8,194 nt of DNA, taken from assembly GCA_003135595.1 (NCBI GenBank), contig PLCI01000083.1, forward strand, positions 1 through 8,194. The letters are read 5' to 3'. The stretch comes from Acidimicrobiaceae bacterium (GTDB taxonomy: Bacteria; Actinomycetota; Acidimicrobiia; Acidimicrobiales; RAAP-2). Of the stretch, positions 1 to 5,354 are shown piece after piece (the stretch's first letter is position 1; every line of letters begins with the position of its first letter). The translations under genes and the position numbers were made by a program. The notes under the pieces are model-generated. The model was not told where the DNA came from. It saw nothing but the letters and a program-made list of their open reading frames with translations, and made no database searches.

Positions 1-252
1 GAGGTCACCCAGCTCGATGGTGCGGGCCGCGAATGCCTTGTAGTACGAAAGCCCAGCGACGAGGTGGTAGAGCACCGCGGCGGTCTCGACACCGGGCGTG
101 GCGAGATCGACGCTGCCGTCGAATGTCGCGACCTCGCGGAACTCGACACCCTCGCAGGCGTACGCACACGTGATCGCACGGGTTGCCACGTCGACGGCGA
201 CGTCGCGGTACTCGAACGAGTCAGCGCGCTCGTGAACTGACATTGCGGCCAT
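1..252 (-). CDS. murL: MurL-like UDP-MurNAc-L-Ala-L-Glu epimerase, N-terminal part (runs off left edge)
   Basis: Only the first 84 codons are present; the gene continues beyond base 1. I translated it by hand. After a short leader it reads an FEYRDVAVDV segment, an EGVEFREVATF strand and then LVAGLSYYKAFAARTIELGD near the window edge. The AG-[VL]-SYYK-A signature followed by an 'I-x-LGD' strand is what I recall from the N-terminus of MurL, the cytoplasmic enzyme that epimerises the terminal L-Glu of UDP-MurNAc-L-Ala-L-Glu to D-Glu (with MurD2) as an alternative to glutamate racemase MurI. The start is ambiguous: ATG at 252 and ATG at 243 are in frame. I chose 252 because a GAGGG lies 11 bases upstream, whereas 243 has no Shine-Dalgarno. 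The gene begins one base after the pgeF stop codon, so both are probably one transcript. The match is from memory and covers only about a fifth of the expected protein; another member of the same uncharacterised family is possible. Confidence 0.6.
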   Translation of the reverse strand, partial: MAAMSVHERADSFEYRDVAVDVATRAITCAYACEGVEFREVATFDGSVDLATPGVETAAVLYHLVAGLSYYKAFAARTIELGDL

Positions 253-253
253 G

Positions 254-1066
254 CTATGAGTGACCCTCGAGTCTCGCCGCGATCGCAAAACGACCGCACG
301 GACGCTGCGCACGATCGCTGAAGAAACGCTCCCCGCCGTCGGTCACCGATGACGACACGGACAAGTGCTTCAGGTCCAGGCCGCGTCCGTGCAGCTGGCG
401 AGCACACGCTGCCGAGAGGTCCGCACGGTAGTGGCCCTCGTCATCGATGACGACATCCTCGCCGCAACCGACCGACTGGAATGCAGCGGCGACTTCCTCG
501 CCGACCTCGTAGGCGCGAGGCGAGATGCATGGGCCGAGGTGAGCGCGGCACCTACTGGGATCTGCTCCGAGCGCGACCAGCTCGTCGACGCAGGCGATCA
601 CCGTCTGGGCGACGACGCCGCGCCATCCTGCGTGCACGACCGCCAGGACGCGCGCGAGCGGATCGACGACCACGGCGGGCACGCAGTCCGCGACGAGCAC
701 ACACAGCACGATCGAGGGATCCGTCGTCACGAGCACGTCGGCATCGCCCGGTGTGTCGCCGTGACGAACCCTCGCGACGCCGGCACCGTGCACCTGGTTT
801 GCGATGACGAGGGCGTCAGGGGCCACGCCCATCGCGGCGGCGAGCCTCGATCGATTCTCTGCGACGTTGGTCGACTGGTCGCCGACGTGGGCGCCCAGGT
901 TGAGTGAGGCGTAAGGACCGGTGCTCACGCCCCCTGACCGCGTCGTGACGATCGCCCGGACGCCGAGCGTCTCGAGCGCCTCGAGCACGACGACGTCGAG
1001 CGACGCTCGACGCGAGTCCAATTCGGTCACGACCTCGGCCCCGTCTGGGTCCACGAAGCGGCCCAC
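254..1066 (-). CDS. pgeF: Peptidoglycan editing factor PgeF (YfiH/LACC1 family, Cu-oxidase_4)
   Basis: The 270-residue product is a cytoplasmic single-domain protein of the old 'multicopper polyphenol oxidase/laccase' family. Bacterial members are peptidoglycan editing factors that remove UDP-MurNAc wrongly carrying L-Ser instead of L-Ala; related proteins act on purine nucleosides. Seen in sequence: TTRSGGVSTGPYASLNLG (41-58), NQVHG with His93, VADCVP with Cys128 and VHAGWRG with His145, which together form the family's His-Cys-His zinc site. HLGPCI (176-181) and a C-terminal RFFSDR followed by GRFA complete the family pattern. The usual Cys and the 'SHRR/SYRR' wording near the C-terminus are altered (SSSVTDGGERFFSDRAQ), which is outside the metal site. 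The GTG at 1066 is the first start after an open upstream frame and has no clear Shine-Dalgarno, so a start a little further in is possible. Family identity is secure; the exact substrate is not visible. Confidence 0.93.
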   Translation of the reverse strand: MGRFVDPDGAEVVTELDSRRASLDVVVLEALETLGVRAIVTTRSGGVSTGPYASLNLGAHVGDQSTNVAENRSRLAAAMGVAPDALVIANQVHGAGVARVRHGDTPGDADVLVTTDPSIVLCVLVADCVPAVVVDPLARVLAVVHAGWRGVVAQTVIACVDELVALGADPSRCRAHLGPCISPRAYEVGEEVAAAFQSVGCGEDVVIDDEGHYRADLSAACARQLHGRGLDLKHLSVSSSVTDGGERFFSDRAQRPCGRFAIAARLEGHS

Positions 1067-1172
1067 GCCGGTGCCGCGTCCGGCGCTGCAGGCACGTGCT
1101 GAGGGTACCTGCGACGGATCTCGACACGGGGACCACGGACGTCGAACAGACGATCAGGAGTAACGTCGATGC
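1067..1172. promoter_or_regulatory. Divergent intergenic region between pgeF and the sigma-factor gene
   Basis: These 106 bases must carry the promoters for both divergent transcription units. I see an 8-base perfect palindrome GCACGTGC (1092-1099), a GGTACC hexamer (1104-1109), and a TACCCT on the minus strand (1102-1107) that fits the loose actinobacterial -10 pattern TAnnnT with a leader of about 35 bases before pgeF. On the plus strand TAACGT (1161-1166) also fits TAnnnT. I found no convincing GGAAT-N18-GTT promoter of the SigR/SigH type, so autoregulation of the sigma gene from this region is not demonstrated. Functional assignment of any one motif is weak. Confidence 0.4.
1156..1160 (+). 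promoter_or_regulatory. Ribosome binding site AGGAG ahead of the sigma-factor gene
   Basis: AGGAG lies 12 bases before the GTG at 1173 that opens the sigma-factor frame, and 8 bases before an ATG at 1169 that is in the wrong frame. An in-frame TAA at 1161-1163 rules out any earlier start for the sigma factor, so GTG 1173 must be used despite the long spacing. Confidence 0.55.
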
Positions 1173-1736
1173 GTGGCGGATCCAGCTCGCTTCGAGGCGG
1201 AGGCGCTCGTCTTTGCCGACGCCCTCTACGGGGCGGCGCTGCGGATGACCCGCGATCGGGCCGACGCAGAGGACCTCCTCCAGGAGACGTATCTCAAGGC
1301 ATTTCGTGCCTACGAGCGCTTCGAGGAGGGCACCAACCTGCGTGCCTGGCTGTTCCGGATCCTGACCAACACCTATATCTCTACGTATCGCTCGCGCCAG
1401 CGCGCCCCTCAGCTCACCGACGTGGACGACGTCGAGGACCTCTACCTCTACAAGCGCCTGACCGCCACGGGGCTGTCGAGAAGCGCCGAGGACGCCGCGC
1501 TCGAACGGCTCACCGCCCCGGAGGTCTTGGCCGCGCTCGACGAGCTGCCTGAGCAGTTCCGCCTCGCGGTGCTGCTGAGCGACGTGGAGCAGTTCAGCTA
1601 CAAAGAGATCGCCGACATCACCGGCGTGCCGATCGGCACCGTGATGAGTCGCATCCATCGGGGAAGGAAGGCGCTCCAAAAGGCGTTGGCCCCGTATGCA
1701 GCAGAGTTGGGACTACTCGAGGTCCCGAGGACATGA
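1173..1736 (+). CDS. sigH: SigH/SigR-type sigma-70 family RNA polymerase sigma factor
   Basis: The 187-residue product is a two-domain (sigma2-sigma4) alternative sigma factor. Region 2 includes LYGAALRMTRDRADAEDLLQ (18-37) and then ETYLKAF, followed by GTNLRAWLFRILTNTYI (53-69), a wording typical of the redox-responsive SigR of Streptomyces and SigH of Mycobacterium. Region 4 contains LPEQFRLAV and the helix-turn-helix FSYKEIADITGVPIGTVMSR (141-160) with IHRGRKAL. In those relatives the factor directs transcription of thiol-homeostasis genes such as thioredoxin and mycothiol functions; that role is inferred here. The N-terminus is shorter than in the mycobacterial protein. GTG 1173 is the only possible start, because an in-frame stop lies at 1161-1163. 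The gene for a zinc anti-sigma factor starts 10 bases after the stop, which is the classic regulator pair and supports the subgroup assignment. Confidence 0.93.
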   Translation: MADPARFEAEALVFADALYGAALRMTRDRADAEDLLQETYLKAFRAYERFEEGTNLRAWLFRILTNTYISTYRSRQRAPQLTDVDDVEDLYLYKRLTATGLSRSAEDAALERLTAPEVLAALDELPEQFRLAVLLSDVEQFSYKEIADITGVPIGTVMSRIHRGRKALQKALAPYAAELGLLEVPRT

Positions 1737-1746
1737 GGGAGACTTG

Positions 1747-2013
1747 ATGGACGAGCCGGTTGGTGACGGCAGCGCAGGCGTCAACTGCGACGAGGCACTC
1801 GAGACGCTCTACCGGTATCTCGACGGCGAGCTGACCGACGAGCGCCGCGTCCTGATCGCCTCGCATCTCGATCAGTGCGGCTACTGCGGCGAGGCGGCGC
1901 ACTTCGAGGCAGAGCTGCGCGTCGTGATCGCTGACTGCACTCGCGCACGTGTCCCCGAGCCGCTGCTCGATCGCATCCGCGCCGTGATCGCCGATGAGGC
2001 CCGCAGCGGCTGA
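1747..2013 (+). CDS. rsrA: RsrA/RshA-type zinc-binding anti-sigma factor
   Basis: This 88-residue protein has the ZAS (zinc anti-sigma) pattern: Cys14, then His40-x3-Cys44-x2-Cys47, within a CDEALETLYRYLDGELTDER stretch and HLDQCGYC. The Cys14-to-His40 spacing (26) and the Cys47-to-Cys64 spacing (17) are the same as I recall for Streptomyces RsrA, where Cys11, His37, Cys41 and Cys44 surround zinc and disulfide formation releases SigR. Expected role: bind the preceding sigma factor under reducing conditions in the cytoplasm and release it on thiol oxidation. ATG 1747 is chosen because GAGGGAG (1735-1741) lies 5 bases upstream and the protein starts just before the conserved helix; an in-frame ATG at 1696 would lie inside the sigma gene. 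There is no membrane segment. The end overlaps tilS by 20 bases. Confidence 0.92.
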   Translation: MDEPVGDGSAGVNCDEALETLYRYLDGELTDERRVLIASHLDQCGYCGEAAHFEAELRVVIADCTRARVPEPLLDRIRAVIADEARSG

Positions 2014-2884
2014 CGCCACCGAGCTCCTCGAACGCTGCTCGTTTCCTGGGGCCGGCGGGCACGTCGACCTCGCCGTCTCGGGCGGCCCCGACTCGTGCGG
2101 CCTCGCACTCCTCGCGTCCGCCGCGGGCCTCGACGCGACGCTGCACCACGTCGAGCACGGGCTGCGGCCCGCAGCCGCGGGGGAGGCCGCCCTCGTCGAG
2201 CGGCTCGCCCAAGGGCTCGGCGCGGCGTTCGTCGCACACCGGGTATTGGTGGAGCCAGGCGGCAACCTCGAGGCGCGCGCCCGCGCCGCGCGCCGCGACG
2301 CGCTTCCCGTTGGCGTGCTGACCGGCCACACGATGGACGACCAGGCAGAGACGGTCCTGCTCAACCTGCTGCGGGGCGCCGGCACCGATGGGCTCGCAGG
2401 GATGTCCACGTCCACCAAGCCACTGCTCGGGATACGCCGGGCAGCGCTTCGGGACTTCGTCGTTGCGTCCAACGTGGCATTCGCGTCGGACGCGTCGAAC
2501 TACGACCTGTCGCTCCGCCGCAACCTCGTGCGCGCACGACTGCTGCCTGAGCTCAATGGCGTCGCTCGTCGTGACCTCGTGCCGCTGCTCGCGCGCCTCG
2601 CGACGCTCGCTGGCGACGACGCCCGATACCTCGACGAGCTGGCGCTCGCGGCGATCCCTGATCCGCTCGACGTGGCGTCGCTGCGCCTCGCCCCTGTGGC
2701 ACTTCGGCGCCGTCGGCTTCGAGACCTCGCTCGCCGCGACGACGTCGACGGCAGCCACCCACCGAGCGTCGCGGAGGTCGAGCGAATGGAGGCCGTCGTG
2801 ATGGGGGTGGTCGTCGCCACCGAGCTCGCGGGCGGGCGACGGCTCGCTCGTCGCAACGGGCGGCTCGACTTCGAGGACGGCTGA
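1994..2884 (+). CDS. tilS: tRNA(Ile)-lysidine synthase TilS
   Basis: The 296-residue product carries the N-type ATP pyrophosphatase domain that ligates lysine to C34 of the CAU-anticodon tRNA(Ile), changing both its codon reading and its charging. Seen: the PP-loop SGGPDS (29-34), HVEHGLR (52-58), GHTMDDQAETVLLNLLRG (111-128), KPLLGI (142-147) and RRNLVRARLLPEL (175-187), all in the family order. The usual ARxxRY motif reads ARAARRD (95-101 region), so the Tyr is missing. The protein is short compared with E. coli TilS (about 430) because it lacks most of the C-terminal tRNA-binding domain, which is common in actinobacterial forms. ATG 1994 lies inside the anti-sigma gene; no other start precedes the PP-loop at a sensible distance and no strong Shine-Dalgarno is present, so translation is probably coupled. 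hpt follows 18 bases later, the usual neighbour. Confidence 0.93.
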   Translation: MRPAAADATELLERCSFPGAGGHVDLAVSGGPDSCGLALLASAAGLDATLHHVEHGLRPAAAGEAALVERLAQGLGAAFVAHRVLVEPGGNLEARARAARRDALPVGVLTGHTMDDQAETVLLNLLRGAGTDGLAGMSTSTKPLLGIRRAALRDFVVASNVAFASDASNYDLSLRRNLVRARLLPELNGVARRDLVPLLARLATLAGDDARYLDELALAAIPDPLDVASLRLAPVALRRRRLRDLARRDDVDGSHPPSVAEVERMEAVVMGVVVATELAGGRRLARRNGRLDFEDG

Positions 2885-2889
2885 GCCGG

Positions 2890-2895
2890 TACGCT
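2890..2895 (+). promoter_or_regulatory. Candidate -10 element (TACGCT) for a leaderless hpt transcript
   Basis: TACGCT fits the TAnnnT -10 pattern and ends exactly 7 bases before the hpt ATG at 2903, so a transcript starting at the usual distance would begin at or next to the start codon. The bases between (CCGGCGG) make at best a poor Shine-Dalgarno. No good -35 is visible at 16-19 bases. This rests on one hexamer in an 18-base gap. Confidence 0.35.
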
Positions 2896-2902
2896 CCGGC
2901 GG

Positions 2903-3484
2903 ATGACGAACGCCGGCGAAGGCCACGCCCCGCCGGCGTGGGCGGCGCACGCATTGGGGAACGTCGTCGTCGACGGCGACACGCTCGCAGCTCGGGTGGC
3001 CGAGCTCGGCCGCAAGATCACCGAGGACTACTCGACGGACCCGCCCCTGCTCGTCGGGGTGCTCAAGGGCGCGATGCTGTTCATGAGCGACCTCGCCCGA
3101 TCGATCGAGCTCCCCGTCGAGGTGGACTTCATGGCGGTCTCGTCCTACGGGACGGCGACGTCGACCTCGGGCGTCGTGCGGATCGTGAAGGACCTCGACG
3201 TGGACCTGAAGGACCGCCATGTCCTCGTGGTCGAGGACATCGTCGACTCCGGGCTCACCCTCAACTACCTGCGCCGGTACCTGGGGGCCAGGGGACCCGC
3301 CAGCCTGGAGGTCTGCGCGCTGCTGCTGAAGGAGGGCGAGCAGCGGGTGACCCAGTCCCTCAAGTACGTGGGCTTCACGATCCCGTCGACCTTCGTGGTG
3401 GGCTACGGGCTCGACGTCGGCGAGCGCTTCCGGAACCTCCAGGGCGTCTACACGTACGTCGGACCCGAGTCGGTGGACCAGTGA
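2903..3484 (+). CDS. hpt: Hypoxanthine phosphoribosyltransferase
   Basis: The 193-residue cytoplasmic enzyme transfers phosphoribosyl from PRPP to hypoxanthine (and usually guanine) for purine salvage. Seen: LLVGVLKGAMLFMSDLAR (49-66), the flexible-loop region SSYGTATSTSG (80-90), the PRPP-binding signature VLVVEDIVDSGLTL (107-120) with its acidic ED pair, and the C-terminal GFTIPSTFVVGYGLDVGER (157-175) followed by FRNLQGVY, which contains the hydrophobic purine-stacking and Mg-binding positions. The usual 'LLDKP' after the central strands reads LLKEGEQR. ATG 2903 gives a short N-terminal extension before the conserved core, and no other start fits better. hpt follows tilS as in many bacteria; its stop codon overlaps the folE start (GTGA). 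GTP made from salvaged guanine would be the substrate of the next enzyme, which is a metabolic link I infer. Confidence 0.95.
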   Translation: MTNAGEGHAPPAWAAHALGNVVVDGDTLAARVAELGRKITEDYSTDPPLLVGVLKGAMLFMSDLARSIELPVEVDFMAVSSYGTATSTSGVVRIVKDLDVDLKDRHVLVVEDIVDSGLTLNYLRRYLGARGPASLEVCALLLKEGEQRVTQSLKYVGFTIPSTFVVGYGLDVGERFRNLQGVYTYVGPESVDQ

Positions 3485-4053
3485 GCGTCGACGTCGAACG
3501 GGTCCGCGCCGCGATCGCCGAGCTCCTCGACGCGATCGGCGAGGACGTCGAGCGAGAGGGTCTTCTCGAGACGCCGCGACGGGTGGCGGACATGTACGAG
3601 GAGCTCTTCACGGGTATCGACACTGACCCCGCCCGGCACCTGCGCGTCAGCTTCGAGGCGGGGCATGACGAGATGGTGATGGTGCGCGACATCCCGTTCA
3701 CCTCGATGTGCGAGCACCACCTCGTCCCGTTCATCGGCGTCGCGCACATCGCGTACGTCCCCGGCGACGACGGGAGGATCACCGGCCTCTCCAAGCTCGC
3801 TCGCCTCGTCGAGGGGTTCGCACGACGCCTCCAGGTCCAAGAGCGAATGACCGTCGACATCGCCGACGCGATCGACAAGGAGCTCCAGCCGCGAGGCGCG
3901 CTGGTCGTGATCGAAGCAGAGCACCTGTGCATGTCGATGCGCGGCGTTCGCAAGACTGGCACCTCGACGGTCACGTCCTCGGTGCGGGGCACGTTCCGAT
4001 CGGACGCGGCCACGCGCGCCGAGGCACTCGCGTTCGTGCACAAGAGGCGCTGA
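3481..4053 (+). CDS. folE: GTP cyclohydrolase I (FolE type)
   Basis: The 190-residue product converts GTP to 7,8-dihydroneopterin triphosphate, the first step of tetrahydrofolate synthesis. Seen: LLETPRRVADMYEELF (28-43), the zinc motif MCEHHLVPF with Cys77 and His80, GLSKLARLVEGFARRLQVQE (102-121), the third zinc ligand Cys150 in EHLCMSMRGVRK, and the closing TSSVRGTFR (165-173). Spacing matches E. coli Cys110/His113/Cys181. The length is normal for compact bacterial forms. The start is GTG 3481, overlapping the hpt stop by four bases (GTGA). The frame stays open upstream to 2938, but that stretch is a shadow of hpt and is not counted. All catalytic residues that I can check are present. Confidence 0.96.
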   Translation: MSVDVERVRAAIAELLDAIGEDVEREGLLETPRRVADMYEELFTGIDTDPARHLRVSFEAGHDEMVMVRDIPFTSMCEHHLVPFIGVAHIAYVPGDDGRITGLSKLARLVEGFARRLQVQERMTVDIADAIDKELQPRGALVVIEAEHLCMSMRGVRKTGTSTVTSSVRGTFRSDAATRAEALAFVHKRR

Positions 4054-4851
4054 GTGCGGCACGGACGAGCAGTCGTGATGGGCGTCGTGAACGCGACACC
4101 GGACTCCTTCCACGCCGCGTCGCGCACGGCGGCCACCGATGACGCCGTGCAACGTGGTCGTCACCTCTTTGCGGAGGGCGCGGGCATCGTCGACGTCGGG
4201 GGCGAGTCCACCCGCCCCGGCGCGACGCCCGTCGAGGAGCGCGAGGAGATCGCCAGGGTGGTCCCGGTCATCGAGGCGCTGGCGGAACTCGGCCGGGTCT
4301 CGGTCGACACGGTGAAGCCCCAGGTGGCCAGGGCCGCCGTCGCGGCCGGGGCATCGCTCCTGAACGACGTCGAAGGGTCGCTCGGCCCCCTTGCCGCGGA
4401 GCTCGGGGTCGGCTGGGTGGCCATGCACAGCCGGGGGATCCCGGCCCAGGTCGCTCCCGAGCCGGTCGGCCACGGGATCCTCGACGAGGTGCGCCGAGCC
4501 GTGCTCGACGCCGCTCTGGCGGCCAGGGCGATGGGTGTCGACGAGCTCTACGTCGATCCCGGCATCGGGTTCGGCAAGGGAGCGGCGGACAACCTGGCGC
4601 TGCTCGCGAGGCTCGACGAGCTGTGCGAGGCGTCGCACCCCGAGGGGATCGGCGTGCTCGTCGGAGCCAGCCGGAAGCGATTCCTGGGCTCGCTGCCGCA
4701 CGGCGGCCCGCTGGACGTCGACGAGAGATTCGAAGGTTCGCTCGCCGTCGCGACGTTCGCGATGGCCTGTGGCGCCGACGTGGTGCGAGTCCACGACGTC
4801 GCTGCGACAGCGCAGGCGGCGGCACTCGTCGCAGATGGGGAGGCGGCATGA
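4054..4851 (+). CDS. folP: Dihydropteroate synthase
   Basis: The 265-residue TIM-barrel enzyme condenses 6-hydroxymethyl-dihydropterin pyrophosphate with p-aminobenzoate; it is the sulfonamide target. Residues equivalent to the E. coli active site are all present: Asn13 in MGVVNATPDSF, Arg54 in GGESTRPGA, Asp85 in SVDT, Asn104 in LLND, Asp168 in YVDPGIGFGK, Lys208 in GASRKRF, and Arg245/His247 in VRVHDV. Loop 1 is unusual: after TPDSF the almost universal SDGG is replaced by HAASR. The start is GTG 4054, directly after the folE stop (TGAGTG) with no separate Shine-Dalgarno, so translation is probably coupled to folE. The stop overlaps the next gene's start (ATGA). The function is well supported by the conserved residues; whether the altered loop changes pABA or sulfonamide binding cannot be told from here. 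Confidence 0.95.
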   Translation: MRHGRAVVMGVVNATPDSFHAASRTAATDDAVQRGRHLFAEGAGIVDVGGESTRPGATPVEEREEIARVVPVIEALAELGRVSVDTVKPQVARAAVAAGASLLNDVEGSLGPLAAELGVGWVAMHSRGIPAQVAPEPVGHGILDEVRRAVLDAALAARAMGVDELYVDPGIGFGKGAADNLALLARLDELCEASHPEGIGVLVGASRKRFLGSLPHGGPLDVDERFEGSLAVATFAMACGADVVRVHDVAATAQAAALVADGEAA

Positions 4852-5345
4852 AGGGCAAGTGGGCGGCGGGAATCTGTCCGCGCAACTTCACGTGGGTGAT
4901 CCGGGACCGGTTCGCGGTGTCGGAGCGACCAGGTGGCTTCGGCGCGTCGCACCGCAAGGTGCGACGAGAAGAGGAGCTGCTGTGGCTCCGGGCGCAGGGA
5001 TTCGACCGGGTGGTGTCGATCCTTTCCGCGCCGTCGAACCTGTCGGCGTACACGATCCACGAGCTCGAGTGGGGCCACCACCCGATCCCGCTCGCCGGCG
5101 ATCGCAAGCTCGCGCTCAAGGAGTGCTACTTCGATCTCGACATGGCGCTGAGCGCGGGCCGCAAGGTGCTGCTGCACGGTGACGAGCTGGGTGACCGCGT
5201 CATGGGCGTCGTCGCGGGCTACCTGTGCTGGTCGGGCCGGATCGTCCAGGGGCCCGCCGCGATCAGCGCGGTCGAGCACCTGTTGGAGCGGTCGATGGGT
5301 CCCGACGGGCGCTCGCTCGTCGCGGACTCCGGTCCCCCCAGCTAG
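4848..5345 (+). CDS. Tyrosine/dual-specificity phosphatase-like protein lacking the catalytic Cys (putative pseudophosphatase)
   Basis: The 165-residue product has no function that I can name. Its layout resembles a small atypical dual-specificity phosphatase: an N-terminal FTWVIRDRFAVSERPG strand (14-29), EEELLWLRAQGFDRVVSI (41-58) where such enzymes have 'L..L...GI..VV.L', HHPIPLAGD (77-85) where they have the general-acid loop, and KVLLHGDELGDRVMGVVAGY (106-125) in the place of the P-loop VHCx5R and following helix. His110 and Arg117 keep the HCx5R spacing, but position 111 is Gly instead of the nucleophilic Cys, and the 'PIPD' acid is Leu. It therefore looks catalytically dead as a cysteine phosphatase and may bind a phosphorylated ligand or partner. 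There is no signal peptide or membrane segment. ATG 4848 overlaps the folP stop and has a good GGGGAGG (4837-4843). The location between folP and folB suggests a role tied to folate synthesis. The fold assignment is by pattern only. Confidence 0.6.
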   Translation: MKGKWAAGICPRNFTWVIRDRFAVSERPGGFGASHRKVRREEELLWLRAQGFDRVVSILSAPSNLSAYTIHELEWGHHPIPLAGDRKLALKECYFDLDMALSAGRKVLLHGDELGDRVMGVVAGYLCWSGRIVQGPAAISAVEHLLERSMGPDGRSLVADSGPPS

Positions 5346-5354
5346 GGCGGGGCG

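Noticed and set aside
1092..1099. GCACGTGC palindrome as an operator
   Set aside because: An 8-base palindrome without extension or repeat nearby is not enough to call a binding site; mentioned only in the intergenic entry.
1116..1144. GGATC-N20-GTCG as a SigH/SigR promoter
   Set aside because: The spacer is too long and both halves are imperfect; such matches are frequent by chance in this GC-rich DNA.
1144..1168. GAAC-N17-GTCG resembling an ECF-type promoter for sigma autoregulation
   Set aside because: Its -10 half would lie immediately before the start codon, downstream of the ribosome binding site, and it does not match GGAAT-N18-GTT.
1169..1552. 127-codon frame starting at the well-spaced ATG 1169
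   Set aside because: It overlaps the region 2 coding sequence of the sigma factor in another frame and has shadow composition; kept only as a start-site curiosity.
1781..3220. 479-codon minus-strand open frame across the anti-sigma gene, tilS and hpt
   Set aside because: It covers conserved genes on the other strand and has a shadow-type composition.
2938..3480. In-frame N-terminal extension of FolE giving a 371-residue protein
   Set aside because: The extra stretch is hpt read in another frame, is Arg/Gly-rich, and known FolE proteins start near the GTG at 3481.
3448..4794. 448-codon minus-strand open frame opposite folE and folP
   Set aside because: Same reasoning: antisense to two enzymes whose active-site residues are all in place.
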